In this document: positions 8,028 to 17,048 of the stretch, piece by piece | Layout of the letters: each line of letters begins with the position of its first letter | How positions within the stretch are numbered: the stretch's first letter is position 1 | From: an uncultured Oscillospiraceae bacterium | GTDB lineage: Bacteria > Bacillota > Clostridia > Oscillospirales > Oscillospiraceae | Direction: 5' to 3' | Length of the DNA: 64,000 bases | Assembly (NCBI GenBank): GCA_947626315.1 | Contig: CANQRQ010000008.1 | Span: forward strand, 1-64,000 | Program-made: the position numbers and the translations under genes | Notes under the pieces: model-generated | Seen by the model: the letters and a program-made list of their open reading frames with translations, nothing else | What the model was told of the DNA's origin: nothing | Database searches by the model: none

Positions 8028-8477
8028 ATGATCGATATGGCTGCTTTTTGGCTGGCGGCGGTAATTGTGCTGCTGGTGATCGAGGGGCTCGTTCCGGGGC
8101 TGGTCTCCATCTGGTTCGCGCTGGGCGCGCTGGCGGCGTTTATCGCCGCGCTGGCCCACGCGCAGCTCTGGCTGCAGATCGTGTGGTTTTTGCTGATCTC
8201 GGTGGTCACCCTGGCCCTCACCCGGCCTCTGGCCAAAAAATATATCAACGGCAAGGTCCAGCCCACCAATGCCGACGCGCTGATCGGCAGGGAATGCGTC
8301 GTCACGGAGGATATTGACAACCTGATGGGCGCAGGGCAGGTCACCGTGGGCGGCATGACCTGGACCGCCCGCTCTGTTGAGGACAATGTCCGCTGCCCCA
8401 AGGGGAGTGTCGTCACCGTCATGCGCATCGAGGGCGTGAAGCTGATCGTCTCCGCCCGCGGTGAAAAAATAAACTGA
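8028..8477 (+). CDS. NfeD family membrane protein
   Basis: This 149-residue protein has three hydrophobic segments in residues 5-70 and a C-terminal OB-fold-like domain (LIGRECVVTEDI...GQVTVGGMTWTA). That is the short NfeD plan without the serine-protease part. NfeD proteins pair with SPFH/flotillin proteins at membrane microdomains, and the SPFH gene follows 24 bp downstream here. I chose ATG 8028 (GGAAGGGG site) because the upstream open frame starts before the promoter. Confidence 0.9.
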   Translation: MIDMAAFWLAAVIVLLVIEGLVPGLVSIWFALGALAAFIAALAHAQLWLQIVWFLLISVVTLALTRPLAKKYINGKVQPTNADALIGRECVVTEDIDNLMGAGQVTVGGMTWTARSVEDNVRCPKGSVVTVMRIEGVKLIVSARGEKIN

Positions 8478-8501
8478 AAATCAGGAAGGGAGAATACGAA
8501 C

Positions 8502-9404
8502 ATGGGTTTTTTGATCGTACTGATTATCCTGCTGGCCGCTTTTATTCTGATCCGCTGCATCCGGATCGTGCAGCAGGCCCGGGCGTATGTGATCGAGCGC
8601 CTGGGCGCGTACAAAACCACCTGGAACGTGGGGCTGCATTTTAAAATGCCCTTTATCGAGCGGGTGGCCAAGGTGGTTTCCCTGAAGGAGCAGGTGGCGG
8701 ACTTCCCGCCCCAGCCGGTGATCACCAAGGATAACGTCACCATGCAGATCGACACGGTGGTGTATTTCCAGATCACCGACCCGAAGATGTTCACCTACGG
8801 GATTGAGCAGCCCATGGTCGCCATCGAGAACCTGGCTGCCACTACCCTGCGGAACATCATCGGCGACCTGGAGCTGGACCAGTGCCTCACCAGCCGGGAC
8901 ATCATCAACACCAAGATGCGCTCCATCCTGGACGAGGCCACCGACCCCTGGGGCATCAAGGTCAACCGGGTGGAGCTGAAGAACATTCTGCCGCCCAAGG
9001 AGATCCAGAACGCCATGGAGAAGCAGATGAAGGCCGAGCGGGAGCGCCGGGAGGCCATCCTCCGGGCCGAGGGCGAGAAGCGCGCCGCCATCCTGGAGGC
9101 CGAGGGCGAGAAGGAATCCGCCATCCTCCGGGCCGACGCCAAGAAGCAGCAGCAGATCCTGGAGGCCGAAGGCCAGGCGGAGGCCATTTTGAAGGTCCAG
9201 ACCGCCACCGCCGAAGGCATCCGGCTGATCAACGAGTCCTGCCCCACCGACGCGGTGATCCGGATCAAGGCCCTGGAGGCCTTTACCAGCGCCGCCAACG
9301 GCCGCGCCACCAAGATCATTATCCCCAGCGAGATCCAGGGTCTGGCCGGGCTGGCCGCCGGGATCGTGGAGGCGGTCAAGACGCCGGAAGAGAAGGCGGA
9401 GTAA
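8502..9404 (+). CDS. SPFH/Band 7 stomatin-like protein (QmcA type)
   Basis: The 300-residue protein has one N-terminal membrane segment (residues 2-18), an SPFH domain (about 20-190: RLGAYKTTW, VDFPPQ-like ADFPPQ, ITKDNV, AxTTLR). A long charged coiled coil rich in Ala-Glu-Gly repeats follows (about 185-245), and the tail ends in an IIIPSEIQG strand. It forms oligomeric scaffolds in the membrane. It is translated behind NfeD with an AGGAAGGGAG site. The terminator at 9428 ends the two-gene operon. Confidence 0.92.
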   Translation: MGFLIVLIILLAAFILIRCIRIVQQARAYVIERLGAYKTTWNVGLHFKMPFIERVAKVVSLKEQVADFPPQPVITKDNVTMQIDTVVYFQITDPKMFTYGIEQPMVAIENLAATTLRNIIGDLELDQCLTSRDIINTKMRSILDEATDPWGIKVNRVELKNILPPKEIQNAMEKQMKAERERREAILRAEGEKRAAILEAEGEKESAILRADAKKQQQILEAEGQAEAILKVQTATAEGIRLINESCPTDAVIRIKALEAFTSAANGRATKIIIPSEIQGLAGLAAGIVEAVKTPEEKAE

Positions 9405-9427
9405 GGACTGCCGGAGCAGTTTTTTTC

Positions 9428-9464
9428 AGCGGCCTGCCGGGCATGCTCGACAGGCCGCTTTTTA
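9428..9464 (+). terminator. Terminator of the NfeD/SPFH operon
   Basis: AGCGGCCTG (9428-9436) pairs with CAGGCCGCT (9451-9459), followed by TTTTTAT. It lies 24 bp behind the SPFH stop codon. Confidence 0.85.
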
Positions 9465-9497
9465 TGAAGCATCCATGAAAAGAGAGGAACAGAGCCC

Positions 9498-10778
9498 ATG
9501 AGCAGCAAAGCGGCGTTGGATTTTTTGAAGAGACACGGGATGGAGCCGGAGGCTGTCGATCCGGTGCCCGAGGCCAGGAAAATGGCCGAGGAAATGGCCA
9601 GGGGCCTGGCGGGGGAGCCCAGCTCCGTGCCCATGATCCCCACCTATCTGCGGGACCGGGGCGATATTCAGCCGGGGGACTGCGCCGCGGTGATCGACGC
9701 GGGCGGCACCAATTTCCGCACCGCGCTGGTGCGCTTTCCCGGCCAGGGCGTGGAGATCAGCGAACTGCAGAGCCGGAAAATGCCGGGGATCGACAGGCCC
9801 GCCACCTGGGAGGAGTTTATCTCCTTCACGGCGGACGGCGTGCTGCCCCTGCTGGACCGGACGGATAAGATCGGCTTCTGCTTTTCCTATTCCGCAGTGA
9901 TCGGCCCGGACATCGACGGGACGGTGAACTGCATTGACAAGGAAGTGGTCATCAACGGCGCCGAAGGGCAGAAGGTGGGCGCCTCCCTCCGGGCCGAGCT
10001 GGAGCGGCGGGGCGTATACGGGAAGAAGATCGTGGTCCTGAACGACACCGCCGCCGTCCTGCTGGGCGGCAAGGCGGAAAATTTCCGCGGCTCCTTCGGC
10101 GGCTTTATCGGCCAGGTCAGCGGCACGGGGACCAACACCTGCTGCGTCCTGCCCGTGGGGCAGATCGGCAAGCTGGGCCTTGCCGGGGAGCAGGGCATGA
10201 TCGTCAACACCGAGTCCGGCATGTATGCCGGGCTCCCCGCCGGGGACTTTGACCGGCTGCTGGACCGCTCAAGCAAGGAGCCGGGCTCCAAGGCGCTGGA
10301 GAAGCAGACCGCCGGGGTCTATCTGGGCGAGCTCTGCCGCCTGATGCTCTTGGCCGCGGCGGAGGAGGGGCTGCTCTCCCCGGCATGCGGGGAGAAGCTG
10401 CGGGCCCTGGGCCGGATCGACTCCGCCGTGATCGACGGCTGGGCCAACCGGGAGCATCTGGAGCAGGTCAGCGGCGGCGAGGCCGACAGCGCGTTTATTG
10501 AGACCTTGTGCCAGGCCGCGTTCCGGCGCTCCGCCCGCTGCATGGCCGCCAACATCGGGGCGCTGCTGCTCCTCACCGGCGGGGGGCAGGATGCGGCGCA
10601 GCCCTTCTGCGTCTGCGCCGAGGGCTCCCTGGTGCAGAAGAGCCGCTGCTACCGGCCGGCGCTGGAGCGGCTGCTGGAGGAAAAAATCGGGGGAGAGCTG
10701 GGCCGCAGCGTGGTACTGAGGGTGGTCAATGAGGCCACGCTCTCCGGCTCCGCCGCGGCGGCGCTGATCAACGGATGA
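9498..10778 (+). CDS. Hexokinase (eukaryotic-type HK fold)
   Basis: The 426-residue enzyme should phosphorylate hexoses with ATP. It has the phosphate-1 loop DAGGTNFRTALVRF (about residue 76), a sugar-binding FSYSAV segment, the catalytic-base segment VLNDTAAVLLGG with its Asp, and QVSGTGTN for phosphate 2. The length and motifs suit the PF00349/PF03727 hexokinase family rather than the shorter ROK glucokinases usual in Firmicutes. Start ATG 9498 with a GAGAGGAAC site. It may be co-transcribed with the dehydrogenase 41 bp downstream. Confidence 0.88.
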   Translation: MSSKAALDFLKRHGMEPEAVDPVPEARKMAEEMARGLAGEPSSVPMIPTYLRDRGDIQPGDCAAVIDAGGTNFRTALVRFPGQGVEISELQSRKMPGIDRPATWEEFISFTADGVLPLLDRTDKIGFCFSYSAVIGPDIDGTVNCIDKEVVINGAEGQKVGASLRAELERRGVYGKKIVVLNDTAAVLLGGKAENFRGSFGGFIGQVSGTGTNTCCVLPVGQIGKLGLAGEQGMIVNTESGMYAGLPAGDFDRLLDRSSKEPGSKALEKQTAGVYLGELCRLMLLAAAEEGLLSPACGEKLRALGRIDSAVIDGWANREHLEQVSGGEADSAFIETLCQAAFRRSARCMAANIGALLLLTGGGQDAAQPFCVCAEGSLVQKSRCYRPALERLLEEKIGGELGRSVVLRVVNEATLSGSAAAALING

Positions 10779-10819
10779 ACATTTTTCGGAAAACACAGAT
10801 ACATAAAAGGAGCTTGTAA

Positions 10820-11779
10820 ATGAAAATTTCAGTTATCGACGGTTATACGGAGAATCCCGGCGATCTGAGCTGGGCGCAGCTGGAGGAATTCGGAGAGCTG
10901 ACGGTGTATGACCACTCCACCCATGACGAGGAGGAGGTCATCCGCCGCATCGGCGACGCGGAGATCGTGGTGGCCAACAAGTCCCGGGTCAGCCGCAGGG
11001 TCATGGATGCCTGCCCCAACATCCGCTTTATCACCGTCCAGGCCACCGGCTATGACCCCATCGACTATGTCTACGCCCGGGAAAAGGGCATCCCCGTGTC
11101 CAACGTCCCCGGCTACGGGACCGCCTCTGTGGCCCAGTTCGCCATCTCCCTGCTGCTGGAGATCTGCGGCAATGTGGGGCACCACTCCCAGGCGGTCCAC
11201 CAGGGCCGCTGGCAGAGCAGCGGAGACTGGTGCTTCTGGGACTATCCGCTGATCGAGCTGGCGGGGAAGACCATGGGCATTATCGGCTTCGGGCGGATCG
11301 GCCAATCGGTGGGCCGGATCGCCAAAGCTTTGGGGATGGATGTGATCGCCTATAACCGGAGCCGCAGCGAGGAGGGCGCGCGGATCGCGGAGTATGTGGA
11401 GCTGGACGAGCTCTACGCCCGCGCGGATGTGATCTCCCTCCACTGCCCGCTGTTTGAGAACACCCGGGGCATGATCAACAAGGACAGCATTGCCAAAATG
11501 AAGGACGGGGTTATCCTGCTCAACAACAGCCGGGGTCCCCTGGTGGTGGAGCAGGATCTGGCGGACGCTCTGAACGCCGGCAAGGTCTACGCCGCGGGGC
11601 TGGACGTGGTCTCGGTGGAACCGATCCGGGAGGACAACCCGCTGCTGAGCGCCAAAAACTGCTATATCACGCCCCACATCAGCTGGGCGCCCAAGGAGAG
11701 CCGGCAGCGGATCATGGACTGCACGGCGGAGAACATCCGCAGCTTCCTGGCCGGCACACCGCAAAACGTGGTCAACTAA
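10820..11779 (+). CDS. D-2-hydroxyacid dehydrogenase (NAD-dependent)
   Basis: The 319-residue enzyme of the D-isomer-specific 2-hydroxyacid dehydrogenase family has an NAD-binding GFGRIGQSVGRIA motif (about 150-162), a catalytic Arg in NNSRGPLV, and His in TPHISWAP near the C-terminus. It probably interconverts a 2-oxoacid and a D-hydroxyacid, for example hydroxypyruvate and glycerate; the substrate cannot be read from sequence. SD AAGGAGC. It ends at a strong terminator (11780-11817). Confidence 0.9.
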   Translation: MKISVIDGYTENPGDLSWAQLEEFGELTVYDHSTHDEEEVIRRIGDAEIVVANKSRVSRRVMDACPNIRFITVQATGYDPIDYVYAREKGIPVSNVPGYGTASVAQFAISLLLEICGNVGHHSQAVHQGRWQSSGDWCFWDYPLIELAGKTMGIIGFGRIGQSVGRIAKALGMDVIAYNRSRSEEGARIAEYVELDELYARADVISLHCPLFENTRGMINKDSIAKMKDGVILLNNSRGPLVVEQDLADALNAGKVYAAGLDVVSVEPIREDNPLLSAKNCYITPHISWAPKESRQRIMDCTAENIRSFLAGTPQNVVN

Positions 11780-12003
11780 TACGCACCGCCGCCGGCAAAA
11801 ACCGGCGGCGGTGCGTATTCAAAAGAGGGCCATGCTGGCCCTCTTTTGAGAGAGATGCAGCCCGCTGCAGCGCACGACAAAACCCGTCTTTGACGGGTTT
11901 TGCGCACGTTTGCGGGCTGAGAAGAGTTTTTTCCGAGGCACATGTCCCCGGAAAAAACGATCAAAATGCTTTCGCGCCTGCGGGCGCGAAACTCTGCGAG
12001 GCT
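11780..12003 (+). repeat. String of stem-loops (terminator plus hairpin array)
   Basis: The first stem (11780-11795 with 11802-11817, 16 bp perfect) is a likely terminator for the dehydrogenase gene. It is followed closely by CAAAAGAGGGCCA/TGGCCCTCTTTTG (11820-11848), CAAAACCCGTC/GACGGGTTTTG (11878-11902) nested in a CAGCCCGC/GCGGGCTG pair, then GTTTTTTCCG/CGGAAAAAAC and TTTCGCGC/GCGCGAAA. About six hairpins lie almost end to end and no gene is present. The remaining bases to 12191 carry the promoter of the next gene. Confidence 0.6.
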
Positions 12004-12101
12004 TTTTGACAAGTTGATTGGATGCCTGCTTTTTTCGGGCGTGCGGTTTTTCTGTACAGCGGCGGAAAATCTTAAAAAACTATAAATTAAGCCCGGAGAA
12101 C

Positions 12102-12130
12102 TGGACTTTTGCGGACAGTCGCGCTATAAT
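12102..12130 (+). promoter_or_regulatory. Promoter of the transglutaminase-like gene
   Basis: TGGACT (12102-12107) and TATAAT (12125-12130) are 17 bp apart. They lie 61 bases ahead of the start codon at 12192. Confidence 0.55.
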
Positions 12131-12191
12131 CGCTGATGTTATACGACTTTAGCAGAGCTGAACACTTTTTCACGCGCCGGAGGCGCTTGCC

Positions 12192-13841
12192 ATGAGCCAA
12201 GCCGTAAAGGAAAAAAAGAGCGCCGCTCTGCCGCCGGAGAAGCGGCGGGGACGGGGAAAGAAGCTTCTGCTGGCTGTCTGCGCCCTGCTGCTGGCGGCCG
12301 CCGTTGGAGGCGTGTTCGCCGTCAACAGCCTGGCCTACCGGGTCTGCCGGGTGGAGGCCGGGGTGCCGGTGCTGGCTTCGGACTTTATTAAGAGCGGGGA
12401 CCCGGAGGCCTTTTTCACGGAGAAAAGCCAGACCTTTGACGTGCAGATCCCGGGGGAGTACCGGGTGCAGGTGAAGAGCGGCTTTTTTACCCACTGGGCC
12501 CGGCTGATCGTGGAGGACACCACCCCGCCGGAGGCCCAAGGGGAGACGCTGACGCTGCCCCTGGGGGAGCGCTGCGGCCCGGAGGCGCTGCTCTCCGATA
12601 TAAAGGACGCCACCCAGGTCACAGCCGCCTTTGTACAGGAGCCGGATTTCGGCCGTCTGGGCCTCCAGGCGCTGGAGATCCGGCTGACGGACCAGGCGGG
12701 GAATCAAAGCACCGTCTCCGCGGCGCTGAAGCTCTCTCCCTTCACGGGGGAGCTGGTCTGGGAGGCGGGGAGCCCGCCCCCTGCGGCGGAGGACTTCCTG
12801 ATCACGGACGTGCCCGCCGGGGCGGAGACGGCGCTGAGAGCGCTGAAAACAAACCATGTCTCCCGGCAGCCGGTGACACTGACCTATGAGGGGGAGGGCT
12901 ACCCCTCTCTGCTCTCCGTGGCGGACACCGTTCCGCCCAAGGGGGAGCCGCAGAATGTGAGCACCTGCACCCACGCCCCGCTCACGGCGGAGCGCTTTGT
13001 CCGCTCCGTGGAGGACGCCACCGATGTGGAGGCCAGCTTCCTGACGGAGCCGGACCTGACCCGGACAGGGGAGCAGACCGTCTCGGTGCTTCTCCGGGAC
13101 GAGGGCGGCAACGAGACGGTGCTCCAAGCCTCGCTGACCCTGGCGGAGGACACGACGCCCCCGGTGATCCAGGGGGCGCGGGATCTGGAGATCATGGAGG
13201 GGGAGACCGTCTCCTACCGGAGCGGCCTGCGCCTGGAGGACGATTTCCCGGAGGAGGTCAGCCTGGAGATCGACAGCAGCGGCGTGGACACCGGCAAGGC
13301 CGGGCGCTATCAGGCGGTATACACCGCCGAGGATGTGAGCGGCAACGCCACCGTGAAGACCGTCACCGTCACGGTCGAACCCTGGACGATATCGGAAGAA
13401 GAGCTGAACCGGATGGCGGACCAGGTGCTGGAGCAGATTTTTACCGAGAATATGGACGGCCTGCAGAAGGTGACCGCCATTTACGATTACATTGTCAGTT
13501 CCGTCCGTTGGATCGAGAACTCGGAGAAGAATGGCTGGGCCAAGGCCGCCTATGAGGGCCTGCACAACCACGCGGGGGACTGCTATGTCTATGCCTCCAC
13601 GGCAAAGCTGCTGTTCAACCGGGCAGGGATCACCAACATGGACATCGGCAAGTCCACCGCCTCCGGCACCCACTACTGGAATCTGGTGGACCTGGGGGAC
13701 GGCTGGTATCACTTTGACGCCACACCCCACATGGAGGCGGTGCGGATCATCATGTGGACCGACCAGCAGCTGATGACCTTCTCCGCCTCTAATTACAATA
13801 CCCACGACTATGATCACAGCCAGTATCCCAAGGTCAATTAG
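12192..13841 (+). CDS. Envelope transglutaminase-like protein with Ig-like repeats
   Basis: The 549-residue protein has a cytoplasmic Lys/Arg-rich N-terminus and one membrane segment (about 26-44). Three or so beta-rich repeats each contain 'DTTPP' or 'DTVPP' and end in strand motifs. A C-terminal transglutaminase-core domain (about 425-525) has all three catalytic residues: Cys in GDCYVYA, His in THYWNLV and Asp in HFDATP. It probably acts outside the membrane on peptide or cell-wall amines. It sits 75 bp upstream of the Dlt-like operon, so a joint envelope role is plausible but unproven. Confidence 0.85.
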   Translation: MSQAVKEKKSAALPPEKRRGRGKKLLLAVCALLLAAAVGGVFAVNSLAYRVCRVEAGVPVLASDFIKSGDPEAFFTEKSQTFDVQIPGEYRVQVKSGFFTHWARLIVEDTTPPEAQGETLTLPLGERCGPEALLSDIKDATQVTAAFVQEPDFGRLGLQALEIRLTDQAGNQSTVSAALKLSPFTGELVWEAGSPPPAAEDFLITDVPAGAETALRALKTNHVSRQPVTLTYEGEGYPSLLSVADTVPPKGEPQNVSTCTHAPLTAERFVRSVEDATDVEASFLTEPDLTRTGEQTVSVLLRDEGGNETVLQASLTLAEDTTPPVIQGARDLEIMEGETVSYRSGLRLEDDFPEEVSLEIDSSGVDTGKAGRYQAVYTAEDVSGNATVKTVTVTVEPWTISEEELNRMADQVLEQIFTENMDGLQKVTAIYDYIVSSVRWIENSEKNGWAKAAYEGLHNHAGDCYVYASTAKLLFNRAGITNMDIGKSTASGTHYWNLVDLGDGWYHFDATPHMEAVRIIMWTDQQLMTFSASNYNTHDYDHSQYPKVN

Positions 13842-13868
13842 ACCCCACGGGGGAGATTTCTTCTGAAC

Positions 13869-13897
13869 CTATTCTCAAATAAAAAGGTGACTTTCTG
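13869..13897 (+). repeat. Degenerate copy of a stem-loop repeat
   Basis: CTATTCTCAAATAAAAAGG followed by TGACTTTCT matches 22908-22936 at all but about three positions. At 22912 the sequence forms a perfect 14-bp stem; here the right arm has decayed. It lies between the transglutaminase-like gene and the adenylation gene. Confidence 0.6.
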
Positions 13898-13916
13898 AAA
13901 GCGAGGCTCTGGCTTT

Positions 13917-15425
13917 ATGCAGAACCATGTTTTGGACTATCTGGAGAATACCGCCCGGCGCTGCCCGGATAAAATCGCCTTCGCCGGGGAGGGGGAGGCC
14001 CTGAGCTTTGCCCGCCTGCGGGAGATGACCCGCTCCGTGGGGAGCTTCCTCCACAGCCAGGGGGTCTGCCGCCGGCCGGTGGCCGTGTTTATGGAGAAGA
14101 GCCCCCGGGAGGTGGCCGCCTTTTTCGGCGTCATCGCGGGCGGGGACTTCTATGTGCCCCTGGACCGGGAGATGCCTGCCCACCGGGTCCGGCTGATCCT
14201 GGAGAACGTGCGGCCGGAGATCCTGCTGTGCGACAGGGCCAGCGAGGACGCGGCCCGGGCCGTGGCCGGGGACAGCCGGGTGGCGCTCTTTGACGAGATC
14301 TGCGACACCCCGGTTGACGAGGCCGCTTTGAAGGAGATTTACGAGCACACCATCGACACGGACCCCATTTACATCGTGTTCACATCCGGCTCCACCGGCG
14401 TTCCCAAGGGCGTGGCCGCCTGCCACCGGTCCGTGCTGGATTACATAGAACAGCTCTCCCAGGTGCTGGAGCTGGACGAAAACACCGTTTTCGGCAGCCA
14501 GACGCCCCTGTATTTTGACGCCTGCCTGAAGGAGCTGTACCCCACCCTGAAATTCGGCGCAACCACCTGGCTGATCCCCCGGGAGCTGTTCTCCTTTCCC
14601 GTCAGGCTGGTGGAATATCTGAACGAGCACAAAATCAACACCGTCTGCTGGGTGGTCTCGGCCCTGACCATGATCTCCGCCTTCGGCACCTTCCGCACCG
14701 TGAAGCCCGGGACCCTGCGCACGGTGGCTTTCGGCAGCGAGGTCTTCCCTATCAAGCAGTTCAATCGCTGGCGGGAGGCTCTGCCGGAGGCCCGCTTTAT
14801 CAACCTCTACGGCCCCACCGAGGGTACCGGCATGTGCTGCTACTACGTGGTGGACCGGGATTTCGGCCCGGAGGAGGCCATTCCCATCGGCCGGCCCTTC
14901 AAAAACACGGACATTCTCCTGCTCACGGAGGACAACCGCCGGGCGGCCCCGGGGGAGACGGGGGAGATCTGCATCCGGGGGACCTCCCTCACCCTGGGCT
15001 ACTACAACGATTTTGAACGCACAAGCCAGGTCTTTGTGCAGAACCCCCTGAACACCGCCTACCCGGAGCTGATCTACCGCACCGGGGACCTGGGCCGCCT
15101 GAACGAGCGGGGCGAGCTGGTCTTCGTCTCCCGCCGGGACTATCAGATCAAGCACATGGGGCACCGGATCGAACTGGGGGAGATCGAGGCCAACGTCAAC
15201 GAGCTGACCGGGGTGGGCCTGTCCGGCTGCGTGTATGACCGGGAAAAGAGCCGGATCACGCTCTTTTACACCGGCGAGCTGGCCGAGGGGGAGCTGGTAG
15301 AGGCCATGAAGGACCGGCTGCCCCGGTACATGCTGCCCAACCGGGTGCTCCGGCTGGACGAGATGCCCTTCACGCCCAACGGAAAGCTGGACCGGAAGGC
15401 GCTGCTGGCGCTCTGTCGGCCATAA
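13917..15425 (+). CDS. DltA-like amino-acid adenylation enzyme
   Basis: The 502-residue stand-alone adenylation enzyme activates an amino acid with ATP and should load it on the carrier protein encoded at 17676. It has the P-loop FTSGSTGVPKG (about 152-162), NLYGPTE (about 300), the YRTGDLG loop, a QIKHMGHRIE segment and the C-terminal Lys in TPNGKLDRK. Its length equals DltA. The gene set (adenylation, MBOAT, carrier, SGNH-like) is that of D-alanylation of teichoic acid, but the pocket residues differ from the DltA I remember, so the amino acid might not be D-Ala. The start is poorly supported by its SD. Confidence 0.85.
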   Translation: MQNHVLDYLENTARRCPDKIAFAGEGEALSFARLREMTRSVGSFLHSQGVCRRPVAVFMEKSPREVAAFFGVIAGGDFYVPLDREMPAHRVRLILENVRPEILLCDRASEDAARAVAGDSRVALFDEICDTPVDEAALKEIYEHTIDTDPIYIVFTSGSTGVPKGVAACHRSVLDYIEQLSQVLELDENTVFGSQTPLYFDACLKELYPTLKFGATTWLIPRELFSFPVRLVEYLNEHKINTVCWVVSALTMISAFGTFRTVKPGTLRTVAFGSEVFPIKQFNRWREALPEARFINLYGPTEGTGMCCYYVVDRDFGPEEAIPIGRPFKNTDILLLTEDNRRAAPGETGEICIRGTSLTLGYYNDFERTSQVFVQNPLNTAYPELIYRTGDLGRLNERGELVFVSRRDYQIKHMGHRIELGEIEANVNELTGVGLSGCVYDREKSRITLFYTGELAEGELVEAMKDRLPRYMLPNRVLRLDEMPFTPNGKLDRKALLALCRP

Positions 15426-15443
15426 GGGGCGGGGAGACGGTCT

Positions 15444-17036
15444 ATGCTCTTTACTTCTTACGAATTCATCGGCTTTCTGCTGCTGCTGTTTTTGCTGTAC
15501 TATCTGCTGCCGGGACGGCACCAGTGGAAGCTGCTGCTGGGGGCCAGCTGGCTGTTTTACCTCTCCGCCGGCCCCGGCATGATCCTCTATCTCCTGGCGG
15601 TCACCGCCGCCGTGTATCTGGCGGCCCGGCGGATCGGCGCCATCGGAGCGGCCCACAGCGCTTACATGGCGCAGCACCGGGCGGAGCTCAGCCGGGAGGA
15701 GCGCCGGGCCCTGAAGGACGCGGCCAAAAAGCGGCAGAGGCGGGTGCTCCTGGCCGCGCTGCTGCTGGACCTGGGCATCCTGGCGGTGGTCAAGTACACC
15801 AATTTTGCCATCAGCAATCTAAACAGTCTGCTCCACCTCTTCAGAGGCAAGGGGCAGCTGAGCCTGTGGAATATCGCCCTGCCCATGGGCATCTCCTTTT
15901 ACACCTTCCAGGCCCTGAGCTACCTGATCGACGTGTACCGGGGCGTGGTGGAGCCGGAGCGGGATTTCTTCCGCTTTGCCCTGTTCACCTCCTTCTTTCC
16001 CCAGCTGGTGCAGGGGCCTATCAGCCGGTACAAGGACCTGTCGGAGACGCTCTGGGGCGAGCACCCCTTCCACGGACCCACCGTGGCCCGGGGGCTCCAG
16101 CGGGTGCTCTGGGGCTACTTTAAAAAGCTGGTGATCGCGGACAGGATGCTGGTGGCCGTCAACGCCCTGATCCGAAACAGCGGCCAGTACACCGGGGCCT
16201 ATGTCTTCGCGGGGATGCTGTTTTACGCCCTGGAGCTCTACGCGGACTTCACCGGCGGCATCGACGTGACCATCGGCGTGGCGGAGGCCCTGGGCATCCG
16301 GGTCCGGGAGAACTTCCTCCGGCCCTATTTCTCCAAATCCATCAAGGAATACTGGCGGCGCTGGCACATCTCCATGGGCACCTGGTTTACAGACTATGTG
16401 TTCTACCCGGTCTCTGTGTGCAAGCCTATGCTCCGGCTGAACAAATTTGCCCGCGCCCATCTGGGAGAGAAGCTGGGCAAGCGCCTGCCGGTCTATCTCT
16501 CCTCCTTTGCCGTGTGGCTGGCCACCGGCATCTGGCACGGGGCCAGCTGGAACTTCGTGGCCTGGGGCCTGGGCAACTGGGCGGTCATTATGCTCTCCCA
16601 GGAGCTGGAGCCCCTGTACGGCCGCTTCCACCGGCGCTTCCAGGTGGCGGGGAAGAGCTGGTTCAAGCTCTTCCAGGTGGTCCGCACCGTGCTGCTCATG
16701 AGCGCGCTGCGCCTCTTTGACTGCTACCGGGATGTGCCGCTGACCTTCCGGATGTTCGGCAGCCTGTTTACCGTGCGCAACTGGGCCGTGTTCTTTGACG
16801 GTTCGCTGCTGAACCTGGGGCTCGCCCCTATGGACTTCACCATTCTGGGCCTGGGGCTGCTGCTTTTGACCGGAGTAAGCCTGCTCCAGCGGAAGGGCAG
16901 CGTCCGGGACCGGATCGCCGTCCTGCCCTATCCCCTCCGCTTCGTCCTGTGGTTCGGGCTGTTTCTGGCGGTTCTTTTAATGGGGGCCTACGGAATAGGC
17001 TATGACGAGAGCCAGTTTATTTATAATCAGTTTTGA
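15444..17036 (+). CDS. MBOAT family O-acyltransferase (DltB-like)
   Basis: The 530-residue polytopic membrane protein has about ten hydrophobic segments. It carries the MBOAT active-site His365 in IWHGASWNF, a PMGISFYTFQALSY segment near 145 and a QGPISR motif. DltB moves the carrier-bound amino acid across or to the membrane face. SD GGGGAG, 18 bp behind the adenylation gene. It is longer than typical DltB (about 400 residues) and closer in length to AlgI-type MBOATs, so the acyl group or acceptor could be different. Confidence 0.88.
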   Translation: MLFTSYEFIGFLLLLFLLYYLLPGRHQWKLLLGASWLFYLSAGPGMILYLLAVTAAVYLAARRIGAIGAAHSAYMAQHRAELSREERRALKDAAKKRQRRVLLAALLLDLGILAVVKYTNFAISNLNSLLHLFRGKGQLSLWNIALPMGISFYTFQALSYLIDVYRGVVEPERDFFRFALFTSFFPQLVQGPISRYKDLSETLWGEHPFHGPTVARGLQRVLWGYFKKLVIADRMLVAVNALIRNSGQYTGAYVFAGMLFYALELYADFTGGIDVTIGVAEALGIRVRENFLRPYFSKSIKEYWRRWHISMGTWFTDYVFYPVSVCKPMLRLNKFARAHLGEKLGKRLPVYLSSFAVWLATGIWHGASWNFVAWGLGNWAVIMLSQELEPLYGRFHRRFQVAGKSWFKLFQVVRTVLLMSALRLFDCYRDVPLTFRMFGSLFTVRNWAVFFDGSLLNLGLAPMDFTILGLGLLLLTGVSLLQRKGSVRDRIAVLPYPLRFVLWFGLFLAVLLMGAYGIGYDESQFIYNQF

Positions 17037-17048
17037 CGGGAGTGCGCT

